A DNA stretch of 43,951 nucleotides, from the NCBI GenBank assembly GCA_934573935.1, contig CAKTMO010000013.1, positions 1 to 43,951 on the forward strand. Direction: 5' to 3'. Positions 13,003-19,996 of this stretch are shown here, one piece after another. Under the pieces are notes generated by a model. The model made no database searches, had not been told where the DNA came from, and saw nothing but the letters and a program-made list of their open reading frames with translations. The number at the start of each line of letters is the position of its first letter. Positions within the stretch are counted from its first letter, which is position 1. Source of the stretch: an uncultured Oscillospiraceae bacterium. Its GTDB lineage: Bacteria; Bacillota; Clostridia; Oscillospirales; Oscillospiraceae. The position numbers and the translations under genes are program-made.

Positions 13003-13560
13003 TTATTGATCCTTAAACCACTTTTCATAGTGGGGTCTTGGTAATGTATACGTAAAATAGCATAGAACAGATTCATCAAAATGAAGCGCATCCGTCGCAG
13101 TTGGCACTTGTATATCGCGTATCGCGCAGCTCGAATATTGATAATTCGGATACATTTTCATCATAAGCGCCCGCACGACCTCCGTCCACGCTTTCATCAC
13201 ATCACGATATCCGATTCCATAATAGCCAGACAGTGGCTCATACCCATATACTGTATAGCGGAATCCATCATTGGCCGGCATTTTCCATCCCTTCCGTTCT
13301 TCTTCCTCTGACGGAAACATCTGCTGAACTTTGCCCTGCAAAACGCCCAGATAATCCCGATAGACGAAAACAGTGCGCACACCATCATCGTAATAATCGT
13401 CTGTGCAATGCTTCCATTTGCCCGCAGGCCTTTTGTCATGTTGCTCCTGTTCCTCTTGCCGTAATACTTGTACGACCCTTTGCAGCATGGGATGTACCGC
13501 CAATTGCTGCATCAAATTTTCCATGGCCGTCTTCTTGCTGGGACCTCCAAAAAGGGCCAT
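13003..13560 (-). CDS. 185-aa island protein of unknown function
   Basis: A soluble, aromatic-rich protein that I cannot assign. Residues 1-60 are helical and charged (QQLAVHPMLQRVVQVLRQ, then EEQEQHDKR); residues about 95-135 are Tyr/Gly-rich (FRYTVYGYEPLSGYYGIGY); the end is YTLPRPHYEKWFKDQ. It contains three Cys and no membrane segment. GGGAGG precedes the ATG. It heads the island operon and is transcribed from TTGACT-N17-TAAAAT (13591-13619), which overlaps an XRE operator copy. It is the main cargo of the island, with the three small zinc-like proteins. Confidence 0.7.
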   Translation of the reverse strand: MALFGGPSKKTAMENLMQQLAVHPMLQRVVQVLRQEEQEQHDKRPAGKWKHCTDDYYDDGVRTVFVYRDYLGVLQGKVQQMFPSEEEERKGWKMPANDGFRYTVYGYEPLSGYYGIGYRDVMKAWTEVVRALMMKMYPNYQYSSCAIRDIQVPTATDALHFDESVLCYFTYTLPRPHYEKWFKDQ

Positions 13561-13590
13561 TCTTTCTTCCTCCCTTCCGTTAATGTCTTT

Positions 13591-13636
13591 ATTTTACACC
13601 ACATATGGCGTAAAGTCAATACACCATATGTGGTGT
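13591..13636 (-). promoter_or_regulatory. Island promoter with two inverted operator copies
   Basis: TTGACT (13614-13619), 17-base spacer, TAAAAT (13591-13596) on the minus strand. A 16-base site ACACCACATATGGCGT (13596-13611) lies in the spacer, and its inverted copy (15/16) is at 13621-13636. Both are imperfect palindromes. Their place between divergent genes, one of them an XRE regulator, marks them as the regulator's operators. Confidence 0.7.
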
Positions 13637-13677
13637 ACGGCATAATGTTAGTCTACTCTTTTATAAGGAGACCACTC

Positions 13678-13899
13678 ATGAGATGCTATGCCGATATCTT
13701 AAAAGAGCTTCGTGAAGATGCCGATCTGACGCAATCCGCAGTGGCAGCCATTCTGGGGACAACTCAGCAAGTATACGCACGATACGAACGCGGGCTCAAC
13801 GAACTTCCGCTGCACCATTTACAAACGCTTTGTCGGTATTATCACGTCAGCGCAGATTATATTCTATGCCTTCCTCGCGGGCTGCAATGGCCTCGGTAG
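13678..13899 (+). CDS. XRE-family (Cro/CI-type) HTH regulator of the island
   Basis: A 73-residue protein consisting of a single helix-turn-helix domain: ILKELREDADLTQSAVAAIL, then TTQQVYARYERGLNELP, then LCRYYHVSADYILCLP. ATAAGGAG precedes the ATG. It is divergent from the 185-aa gene, with paired 16-base operators between them, so it probably represses both itself and the cargo operon. It has no sensor or protease domain; induction would need an outside signal, as is common for phage-like or antitoxin-like regulators. Its codon use is less GC-biased than that of the flanking chromosome. Confidence 0.85.
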   Translation: MRCYADILKELREDADLTQSAVAAILGTTQQVYARYERGLNELPLHHLQTLCRYYHVSADYILCLPRGLQWPR

Positions 13900-13926
13900 G
13901 CAGCATAAGCAGAACATCTCATGGCC

Positions 13927-13947
13927 GCTGGATTGATCGAGCTGTAA
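13927..13947 (+). repeat. Right 21-bp direct repeat (putative attR)
   Basis: GCTGGATTGATCGA then GCTGTAA: the same as the left copy at 12462 except one base. It is followed after 3 bases by a strong terminator, the arrangement expected at the original 3' end of the PLP-enzyme gene. Confidence 0.65.
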
Positions 13948-13950
13948 ACA

Positions 13951-13985
13951 AAAAATAAGACCGGCTTTGCCGGTCTTATTTTTTT
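13951..13985. terminator. Terminator, probably the original one of the PLP-enzyme gene
   Basis: AAAAATAAGACCGG...CCGGTCTTATTTTT with a short loop and T-tract on both strands. It now also ends the lipoprotein gene at 13997 on the minus strand. Confidence 0.85.
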
Positions 13986-13996
13986 CTTGCTTTTTC

Positions 13997-14494
13997 TTAC
14001 TCCGCCGTGCCGGTCACGATGCCGTACATGGTCACCAGCAGGTCCTCTGTGACGTTTTCCGTCATGCCCAGCGTATAGCTGACGCCGTCGGTGTGCCACA
14101 GGGCGATGCCCTGGCCCTCGTCGGTGAAATAGCAGGTATAGGGCACATCCTCGGAATCGTTGGTGGTCTTTGTCCACTCATAGTACATGCCGGAGATGTC
14201 CTGCACCGTCTGGGTCTTCTGGCCCCGATAGGTGTAGGTCTGGCCCTGATAGACGAAACTCACCTGGGCCAGCGGCTCCTTGTCGCCGTCGATATAGCTG
14301 TAGACCACGTCCACCGCCGTGATGGGCACGTTCAGGGTGATGCCGGTGTTGGCAGCCTGCTCCTCAGCGGTGCACTCATGCACCGGATTGGGGAACTGAC
14401 TGACGTCGCCGGTCTCCTCCGTCTTTTTCACCGTGCAGGCGGCCAGCGCCAGCACGCAGCAGACCGCCGCGGCGATCATCAGTAATTTTTTCAT
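13997..14494 (-). CDS. Putative lipoprotein of unknown function
   Basis: A 165-residue lipoprotein: signal peptide with lipobox LALAAC at about residues 16-21 (MKKLLMIAAAVCCVLALAAC), a short Lys/Thr/Glu linker, then a beta-rich domain with VSFVYQGQTYTYRGQKTQTVQDISGMYYEW split over about residues 80-115 and ALWHTDGVSYTLGM near 135. The domain looks like the DUF4367-type beta-sandwich domains of Clostridia, but I am not certain. AAGGAAGG precedes the ATG at 14494; the frame is open further upstream without a ribosome site. It lies 81 bases after buk in the same direction, so it may share or lack that transcript. Confidence 0.7.
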   Translation of the reverse strand: MKKLLMIAAAVCCVLALAACTVKKTEETGDVSQFPNPVHECTAEEQAANTGITLNVPITAVDVVYSYIDGDKEPLAQVSFVYQGQTYTYRGQKTQTVQDISGMYYEWTKTTNDSEDVPYTCYFTDEGQGIALWHTDGVSYTLGMTENVTEDLLVTMYGIVTGTAE

Positions 14495-14575
14495 AATAGG
14501 TACCTTCCTTTCTCTGGAACGATACTCCTTAGACGTATCTCTCCCGCAAAAGGTTCCCCACAAAACACACAAAAA

Positions 14576-15652
14576 TCACACCAGCTCCGCAAAGCGGTGG
14601 GGCTGCTCCTCCCCCGCCAGCACGCGGCAGGCGCCGGCGGCCAGGGCCTCCATCTCAAACTCACCGGCCATGACCTCCACCGGCGCGATGAAAGACAGCT
14701 TCTTCGTCAGATAGTCCGCCACATACTTCGAGTGGGCGATGCCGCCGGTCAGGATGATGCGGTCGATCTGCCCGTCCGCCGCTGCGGCCAGCGCGCCCAG
14801 GGACTTGGCCGCGCCGTACAGCATGGCGTCATAGACCAGCTTGGCCTTTTCGTCTCCGGCGGCGATGCGCTGCTCCACCTCGCGGGCGTCGCTGGTGCCC
14901 AGATGGGCCTTCAGGCCGCCTGCGCCGCGGACGTATCTCATCAGCTCCTGCTCCGTATATTCTCCGGAGAAGCACAGATGGATCAGGCTCTGGCAGTCCT
15001 CGCCGCCGCTGCGCTCGGGGGCGAACATGATCTCGTCGTCACGGACGCCGTCCACCATCCTGCCGCCGATAAACAGCCGCGCCGATGCGCCGCCGCCCAG
15101 ATGCAGCACGATAAAGCGGCACTCCTCCAGCGGCTTGTGCATCACCTCTTTGGCGCAGCGGATGGCCATAGCGCGGCAGTTCAGGGCGTGGCCCAGCATG
15201 TGGCGCTGCAGCATGGGCATTCCGGTGATGCGGGTCACGGGGGTCATCTCGTCCACCGCCACGGGGTCATACACATAGGCAGGGATGCCCTGCTTCTCCG
15301 CGATGTCCAGGGCGATAACGGCGCCCAGATTGGAGGCGTGGGCCGCCTCCTTCACGCCGTACAGATAGTCGCACATCTGCTTGTCCACCACAAAGGCGCC
15401 GGAGGGACACGGAGGCACCTGGCCGCCCCTGGCGCATACGGCGTGCAGGGTGTCGGGCGCGATGCCGCGCTCCGCCAGCACCTGCTCCACCAACCGGCGG
15501 CGGAAATCCACCTGATCCATGATCTGGGCGAAGGGCGCCAGCTCGTCGGCGCTGTGGCGCAGCGTCTCCTGGAAGAGACACGTCTCCCCCTCAAACACCC
15601 CCATCTTGGTGGAGGTGGAGCCTGGATTGATGACAAGGACGCGGTAATTCAT
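14576..15652 (-). CDS. buk: Butyrate kinase
   Basis: A 358-residue acetokinase-family enzyme that converts butyryl phosphate and ADP to butyrate and ATP in the cytoplasm. The N-terminal phosphate motif VINPGSTSTKMGVFEG, the adenosine motif LHLGGGASA (about 180) and the C-terminal ILTGGIAHS (about 300) are all present. AAAGGAG precedes the ATG. It is 23 bases after pfkA and should be cotranscribed. Phosphotransbutyrylase (ptb), its usual partner, is not next to it. Branched-chain acyl kinases share the fold, so isobutyrate or other short acids are possible substrates. Confidence 0.93.
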   Translation of the reverse strand: MNYRVLVINPGSTSTKMGVFEGETCLFQETLRHSADELAPFAQIMDQVDFRRRLVEQVLAERGIAPDTLHAVCARGGQVPPCPSGAFVVDKQMCDYLYGVKEAAHASNLGAVIALDIAEKQGIPAYVYDPVAVDEMTPVTRITGMPMLQRHMLGHALNCRAMAIRCAKEVMHKPLEECRFIVLHLGGGASARLFIGGRMVDGVRDDEIMFAPERSGGEDCQSLIHLCFSGEYTEQELMRYVRGAGGLKAHLGTSDAREVEQRIAAGDEKAKLVYDAMLYGAAKSLGALAAAADGQIDRIILTGGIAHSKYVADYLTKKLSFIAPVEVMAGEFEMEALAAGACRVLAGEEQPHRFAELV

Positions 15653-15675
15653 GGTCGGTTCTCCTTTCGTGGCGT

Positions 15676-16653
15676 TTATTGGCCGGTCATGGTCTTCATG
15701 ACCTGGAATTCCTCTTGATTCAGGGTCTTCATCATGGCCAGACCCTCATCGATGTCCAGATCGGTGATCTGGTCGCTGTGGATGACGATGACGCGGTTGG
15801 TGCCGCCCTCCGCCAGCACCCGCACCGCCTCATAGCCCATACGGGTGGCGATGACGCGGTCCTTGGCGGTGGGGCTGCCGCCCCGCTGGATGTGGCCCAG
15901 AATGGTGACGCGGGGATCCAGCCCCAGCTCGTCCCTGATCTGGTCGCCCACCTTCATGGCGCTGACGCAGCCCTCGGCCACCACGATCATAAAGTTGGTC
16001 TTGCCCAGCAGGCGTGCCTGGCGGATCTTCTCGGCCACGTGGGCCTCGAAATCATACTCCGTCTCCGGCACCAGCACCGCCGTGGCGCCCACGGCCAGAC
16101 CCACGTACAGCGCCAGATACCCCGCGCGGCGGCCCATGACCTCCACCACGGAACAGCGCTCGTGGGACTGCATGGTGTCCCGCAGCTTGTCGATACACTC
16201 CACCGCCGTGTTGGCGGCGGTGTCAAAGCCGATGGTATAGTCGGTGCAGACGATGTCGTTGTCGATGGTGCCTGGGATACCCACCACGGAGATGCCCCAC
16301 TTGCTCAGATCCTGCGCGCCGCGGAAGGTACCGTCGCCGCCGATGGCCACAATACCGTCCAGTCCCAGTAGCTTGCAGGTGTTAAAGGCCTTTTCCTGGC
16401 CCTCCTTGGTGCGGAACTCCTCGCTGCGGGCGGTATAGAGCATGGTGCCGCCCCGATTGATGATACGGCTGACGCTGGAGCTGTCCAGCTTCACAAAGTC
16501 GCCGTTGATCAGGCCCTGCCAGCCGCGGCGGATGCCCACCACCTCGATGCCGCGGCTCAATGCGCTGCGGGTCACGGCGCGGATGGCGGCGTTCATACCT
16601 GGCGCGTCACCGCCGGAGGTCAGCACGCCGATGCGTTTCACTGCGTTTTCCAT
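15676..16653 (-). CDS. pfkA: ATP-dependent 6-phosphofructokinase
   Basis: A 325-residue glycolytic kinase of normal length. Visible are the ATP-binding VLTSGGDAPGMNAAIR (residues 10-25), GGDGTFRGA (about 103) with Gly-Asp-Gly, the catalytic PGTIDND (about 125) with the base Asp, VEVMGRRAGYLAL (about 168) and LGHIQRGGSPTAKDR (about 248). The GGDGT motif with Gly rather than Asp at the second position marks an ATP rather than PPi enzyme. GAGGTG precedes the ATG. It heads the pfkA-buk operon, pairing entry to glycolysis with an ATP-yielding last step of butyrate production. Confidence 0.95.
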   Translation of the reverse strand: MENAVKRIGVLTSGGDAPGMNAAIRAVTRSALSRGIEVVGIRRGWQGLINGDFVKLDSSSVSRIINRGGTMLYTARSEEFRTKEGQEKAFNTCKLLGLDGIVAIGGDGTFRGAQDLSKWGISVVGIPGTIDNDIVCTDYTIGFDTAANTAVECIDKLRDTMQSHERCSVVEVMGRRAGYLALYVGLAVGATAVLVPETEYDFEAHVAEKIRQARLLGKTNFMIVVAEGCVSAMKVGDQIRDELGLDPRVTILGHIQRGGSPTAKDRVIATRMGYEAVRVLAEGGTNRVIVIHSDQITDLDIDEGLAMMKTLNQEEFQVMKTMTGQ

Positions 16654-16727
16654 AGTACATACACCTCTTATTTTTGTACAAGCTCGTTTATATCAAATAG
16701 TTTACCATCAATTTTATTCCATGATGC

Positions 16728-16756
16728 AGTATACCACAAACTCCGCGGCAAGACAA
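16728..16756 (-). promoter_or_regulatory. Promoter of pfkA-buk
   Basis: TTGTCT (16751-16756), 17-base spacer, TATACT (16728-16733) on the minus strand. It lies 3 bases from the divergent promoter at 16760, so RNA polymerases would compete. Confidence 0.75.
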
Positions 16757-16759
16757 CCG

Positions 16760-16788
16760 TTGAAATACAGGGCGGCTTGTGCTAAAAT
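16760..16788 (+). promoter_or_regulatory. Promoter of the 84-aa gene
   Basis: TTGAAA (16760-16765), 17-base spacer, TAAAAT (16783-16788), followed by a ribosome site AAGGAG before the ATG at 16819. Confidence 0.75.
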
Positions 16789-16818
16789 GATGAAAAATAT
16801 GTCACAAGGAGAGATCCC

Positions 16819-17073
16819 ATGCATCCGCAGTTTCAAGAGCTGACCCCCAAGTGGTTCAACCGCGCCAATGTCTACACCGGCTCTATCGGTGCTTTCCGCT
16901 ACCGCTTTGCCACGGACAGGGAGCAAACCCTCCTCCACGCCGCCGTCTATACCGTGTACTGCTACGAGGCCGCCAAGGACGTGCAGCAGCAGGATTTCCC
17001 CTGGGACGAGGATGGCGTTGCCGCCCTGAAGACCTGGCTGCAGGAGAAGTACGAGGCCTTCTGCGGGAAATAG
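16819..17073 (+). CDS. Conserved small protein (84 aa)
   Basis: A soluble 84-residue protein, MHPQFQELTPKWFNRANVYT and onward, rich in aromatics, with two predicted helices (EQTLLHAAVYTVYCYEAAKD and VAALKTWLQEKYEAFCGK). No known motif is recognised. ACAAGGAGAG lies before the ATG, and the gene has its own promoter and terminator, so it is a genuine single-gene unit. Divergent from pfkA. Confidence 0.75.
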   Translation: MHPQFQELTPKWFNRANVYTGSIGAFRYRFATDREQTLLHAAVYTVYCYEAAKDVQQQDFPWDEDGVAALKTWLQEKYEAFCGK

Positions 17074-17120
17074 CCGCATTGCCATTCGTCCGCTGCACCT
17101 GCGAACCATCATCGAACCAT

Positions 17121-17150
17121 AAACGCACCCACATGGGTGCGTTTATTTAT
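17121..17150. terminator. Bidirectional terminator
   Basis: AAACGCACCCA / TGGGTGCGTTT perfect stem with a 2-base gap, followed by ATTTAT. Serves the 84-aa gene (+) and the 60-aa gene (-). Confidence 0.75.
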
Positions 17151-17329
17151 GCTTCCTGTACGTTTTCTTCTATTCGCTGCTTAAAATGCGTGCAGGCAGG
17201 CGTGTCCTCCTGCCGATGCTTCAATCGGGGATATACACAATGGCCGCAGCTTGTCCGCAAATACCAATTCCGTCCCCGCCGCACATAGTGCGCCCGAAAA
17301 TACATGCAGTCCTTGCAAGTTTCTTTCAT
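17147..17329 (-). CDS. 60-aa cysteine-rich protein
   Basis: A small basic protein with CKDCMYF (residues 5-11), SCGHCVYPRL (27-36) and ACTHF (45-49): five Cys and several His suited to a single zinc site. The spacing C-x2-C...C-x2-C is zinc-ribbon-like. GAGGTGATGAA precedes the ATG. It is divergent from an XRE regulator with two palindromes between them, the same layout as in the island at 12.5-13.9 kb, but with an unrelated sequence. Function unknown. Confidence 0.65.
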   Translation of the reverse strand: MKETCKDCMYFRAHYVRRGRNWYLRTSCGHCVYPRLKHRQEDTPACTHFKQRIEENVQEA

Positions 17330-17373
17330 TTCATCACCTCTTAAATAGACTATAGCATTATCTAATGTAAAAG

Positions 17374-17421
17374 TCTATGTGTAAAACATAGATTCTTGTA
17401 TTATCTAATTGGAACATTAGA
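17374..17421. promoter_or_regulatory. Two palindromic operators between the 60-aa gene and the XRE gene
   Basis: TCTATG-N7-CATAGA (17374-17392) and TCTAAT-N6-ATTAGA (17404-17421). They share the TCTA(A/T) half-site. A further TCTAATG half-site is at 17361. The stretch 17330-17440 is very AT-rich. Confidence 0.6.
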
Positions 17422-17438
17422 CAACGGAGGTGTCTATT

Positions 17439-17663
17439 ATGGTGAAATTAAACGTGCTTCCTTTGTTGGAGAAAAAAGGGAAAAGCAAGTATTGGCTATA
17501 TATGCAGCTTGGTATGAGCTATCAAAATTTTAGTCGCATGGTCAACAATCAAACGCAATCAATCAAACTTGATCGTATTGAGATTCTTTGCCAACTGTTA
17601 GATTGTACACCTAATGATCTTTTTGTTATTGAAAAAAGCTCCCAAGAAAGAGAGGAACTCTAA
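17439..17663 (+). CDS. XRE-family (YozG-like) HTH regulator
   Basis: A 74-residue single HTH domain: LPLLEKKGKSKYWLYMQL, GMSYQNFSRMVNNQTQSI, LCQLLDCTPNDLFVIE. The ending LLDCTPNDLF is typical of the YozG/HTH_26 group. ATG 17439 is chosen because GGAGG at 17426-17430 lies 8 bases upstream; a GTG at 17430 would overlap that site. The gene is strikingly AT-rich against the Nudix gene that follows after 3 bases, so it looks imported. It probably represses its own promoter and that of the divergent cysteine-rich gene through the two palindromes. Confidence 0.85.
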   Translation: MVKLNVLPLLEKKGKSKYWLYMQLGMSYQNFSRMVNNQTQSIKLDRIEILCQLLDCTPNDLFVIEKSSQEREEL

Positions 17664-17666
17664 ATC

Positions 17667-18119
17667 ATGTCACAACATTTCCCCTGCTACTCGGCTGTGT
17701 TCCCGCTGCTGCTGAGAGAGCGTAACGGCCAGCGCGAGGTGCTGCTGCACCGCCGCCATAACACCGGCTATATGGACGGCAAATGGGACATCGCCGGCTC
17801 CGGCCACGTGGACGAGGGGGAGACCGCCCGTCAGGCCCTGGCCCGCGAGTGCGGCGAGGAGCTGGGCATCCGCGTCCGTCCTGAGGACGCGGAATTTGCC
17901 CATGTGTGCCACCGGCTGGGCAAGGAGGGCGACCGTACCTATTACGATCTCTATTTCTTTGTCCACGCCTACCAGGGCACGCCCGCCATCATGGAGTCCC
18001 ACAAGTGCGACGGTCTGGCCTGGTTCTCTCTGGACGCGCTGCCGGAGGATATGATCGACTTCCGCCGCCTGCATCTGCATCAGGCGCTGAACGGCGAGCT
18101 GTACGACGAATGGTTTTAA
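17667..18119 (+). CDS. Nudix hydrolase
   Basis: A 150-residue Nudix-fold pyrophosphohydrolase. The full Nudix box is present, from GHVDEGETARQALARE to CGEELGI (about residues 46-68), with the metal-binding REcgEE. The preceding HRRHNTGYMDGKWDIAGSG is typical of the subgroup that acts on nucleotide derivatives such as oxidised or canonical NTPs. The start lies 3 bases after the XRE stop, with AGAGGAA upstream, so it may be cotranscribed with that regulator. Substrate cannot be fixed from sequence. GC content returns to the chromosomal level here, marking the edge of the imported XRE gene. Confidence 0.9.
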   Translation: MSQHFPCYSAVFPLLLRERNGQREVLLHRRHNTGYMDGKWDIAGSGHVDEGETARQALARECGEELGIRVRPEDAEFAHVCHRLGKEGDRTYYDLYFFVHAYQGTPAIMESHKCDGLAWFSLDALPEDMIDFRRLHLHQALNGELYDEWF

Positions 18120-18121
18120 CG

Positions 18122-18160
18122 CAAAAACCGCAGAGCCGACGCCTGGTCAGCCCTGCGGTA
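18122..18160 (-). terminator. Terminator of the TIM-barrel gene
   Basis: On the minus strand ACCGCAG...CTGCGGT closes a branched hairpin followed by TTTTTG. The plus-strand Nudix gene would meet the same structure but without a clear T-tract. Confidence 0.55.
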
Positions 18161-18174
18161 TGTTATGTATGCGC

Positions 18175-18846
18175 TCATTCCAGCTCGCTGCGGTTTTCCG
18201 CCATGGTCTTGGCGAACAGCGACGCGCTGCTGGGGGGCGTATAGGTGATGGCGTTGGCCCCCGCGCGGATGGTGGCGGTGATGCTCTCGTCCGTGGGGCC
18301 GCCGGTGGCGATGATGGGCAGCTCCGGATATTTTGTCCGCAGCGCCGCCACGATCTCCGGCGTCCGTGCCGCGCCGGACACGTTGACAAAGTCCACCCCC
18401 GCCTCCAGATACGGATCAATGTCCATTTTCTCCGAGATCACGGTGTATACCACGGGGATCTCCACCGCTTCCTTGATGGCGCGTATGGTATCCAGACCGA
18501 TCTTACTGTTGCACACCACGCCGTAGGCCCCCTGATGCTCCACATAGGCCGCCATGCTGGCGCTGCGGACGCCGTTGGTCAACCCGCCGCCCACGCCGCA
18601 GAACACCGGCACCTCGGAAATGCCGATGATGGCCTGGGTGATGCTGGGCTGGGGTGTAAAGGGATACACGGCGATCACCGCGTCGGCGTTGATATTCTTG
18701 ATAATGGCCACGTCCGTGGAGAACACCAGCGACTTGATACGCCGCCCAAACACGCGGATGCCGCTGCACTCGCTGATACAGTGGGGCACCGACAGGGTGT
18801 GCTTGCGCAGATTTCCCTCATAGACGGGCACGTATTTTCTCACCAT
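18175..18846 (-). CDS. Conserved TIM-barrel protein (annotated hydrolase-like), function unknown
   Basis: A 223-residue cytoplasmic protein whose alternating strands and helices fit a small phosphate-binding TIM barrel. Strand motifs are SLVFSTDVAIIKN, DAVIAVYPFTPQ, VPVFCGVGGGLTNG, GAYGVVCNS, IPVVYTVIS, GVDFVNVSGAART, LPIIATGGPTDES and GANAITYTPP. The last three resemble the phosphate-gripping GG and G/A loops of ribulose-phosphate-binding barrels. Close homologues in gut Clostridia are usually labelled hydrolase without evidence. It has its own promoter. I do not assign a reaction. Confidence 0.8.
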   Translation of the reverse strand: MVRKYVPVYEGNLRKHTLSVPHCISECSGIRVFGRRIKSLVFSTDVAIIKNINADAVIAVYPFTPQPSITQAIIGISEVPVFCGVGGGLTNGVRSASMAAYVEHQGAYGVVCNSKIGLDTIRAIKEAVEIPVVYTVISEKMDIDPYLEAGVDFVNVSGAARTPEIVAALRTKYPELPIIATGGPTDESITATIRAGANAITYTPPSSASLFAKTMAENRSELE

Positions 18847-18884
18847 GCTGCTTGCTCCTTCCTATAATCATCTTCCTGTTTTTT

Positions 18885-18913
18885 ATTGTAGCACGGTTTG
18901 CGTTTTCTGTAAA
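18885..18913 (-). promoter_or_regulatory. Promoter of the TIM-barrel gene
   Basis: TTTACA (18908-18913), 17-base spacer, TACAAT (18885-18890) on the minus strand, followed by GGAAGGAG before the ATG at 18846. Confidence 0.7.
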
Positions 18914-18993
18914 TAGACCCGACATTGTTCGGATGAAAAATTCAACTTTTGTTCACACTTATGTTACATTTTTGTTAAGTTGAGGTGCGTTTT

Positions 18994-19524
<531 letters not shown>

Positions 19525-19532
19525 CCGCCCTA

Positions 19533-19568
19533 CAAACAGGCGGGGACGATATCCGTCCCCGCCTGTTT
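19533..19568 (+). terminator. Terminator of the macro-domain gene
   Basis: AAACAGGCGGGGACG / CGTCCCCGCCTGTTT perfect stem with a short loop, 10 bases after the stop. Confidence 0.75.
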
Positions 19569-19725
19569 CCGTGTATCCATCGGCCCTCATTTTACGCGGA
19601 GCAGTTCTTTTCCGCAGGGGGAGCGCGAGGGGGCAAAGCCCGCCTCGCATGAGATCAAATGTCGCGCTAAGCCTTGCCTTGCAAGGCGTGCGTGGAGCGA
19701 AGCGACTATCCGTCCCCGCCTGTTT
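19550..19725. repeat. Direct repeats flanking a 138-bp intergenic insert
   Basis: A 19-base sequence, TATCCGTCCCCGCCTGTTT, occurs at 19550-19568 (right arm of the terminator) and again at 19707-19725, touching the barstar stop. The DNA between contains GCGGAGCAG...CCGCAGGGGGAGCG and GCCTTGCCTTGCAAGGC palindromes and looks like a small inserted repeat unit. Confidence 0.5.
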
Positions 19726-19994
19726 CACGCCTCCCACACCACGGAAAACGCTCCGTTCTCCGCCGCGCAGTCCGCCAGCACCTGCCGCAGCGCGGCAGCG
19801 TAGCCGCCCAGCGTCTCCTCCAGCGCCGCGCCGTTGCGGACCGCCAGCTCCGTCGGCTCCGTGATGTCCGTCAGGCAGTCGTGCAGCGCGTCCAGATTGC
19901 CGCCGTACCAGTCCGGCAGCCGCAGCAGCGCCGCCAGCGCCTGATGCAGCGTCTCGCGGCTGCCCACGCTGCCGCCATCCAATACCACTCGCAT
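19725..19994 (-). CDS. Barstar-family RNase inhibitor
   Basis: An 89-residue cytoplasmic inhibitor that should block the ribonuclease encoded just upstream. LPDWYGGNLDALHDCLTD covers residues 27-43 and aligns without gaps to the barstar binding helix: Tyr30, Asn33, Asp35 and Asp39 are kept, while the usual Trp38 is His. Of two ATGs I prefer 19994, because GGAGGA lies 6 bases upstream; the ATG at 20000 would overlap that site. The stop of the RNase gene (19997-19999) lies within this start region, so toxin and antidote are coupled. Confidence 0.9.
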   Translation of the reverse strand: MRVVLDGGSVGSRETLHQALAALLRLPDWYGGNLDALHDCLTDITEPTELAVRNGAALEETLGGYAAALRQVLADCAAENGAFSVVWEA

Positions 19995-19996
19995 CC

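Larger units (their letters stand above)
12483..13947. mobile_element. 1.46-kb genomic island inserted at the 3' end of the PLP-enzyme gene
   Basis: Bounded by 21-bp direct repeats (20/21 identical) that each encode the same C-terminal residues GLIEL plus stop. In the frame of the right repeat the sequence reads HLMAAGLIEL, resembling the displaced end of a homologous gene, and is followed by what looks like the gene's original terminator (13951). The interior is visibly less GC-rich than both sides. It holds an XRE regulator, a 185-aa unknown and three small cysteine-rich proteins. No integrase is present, so mobilisation would need a helper. Absence of the unit in related strains would confirm it. 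Confidence 0.6.
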
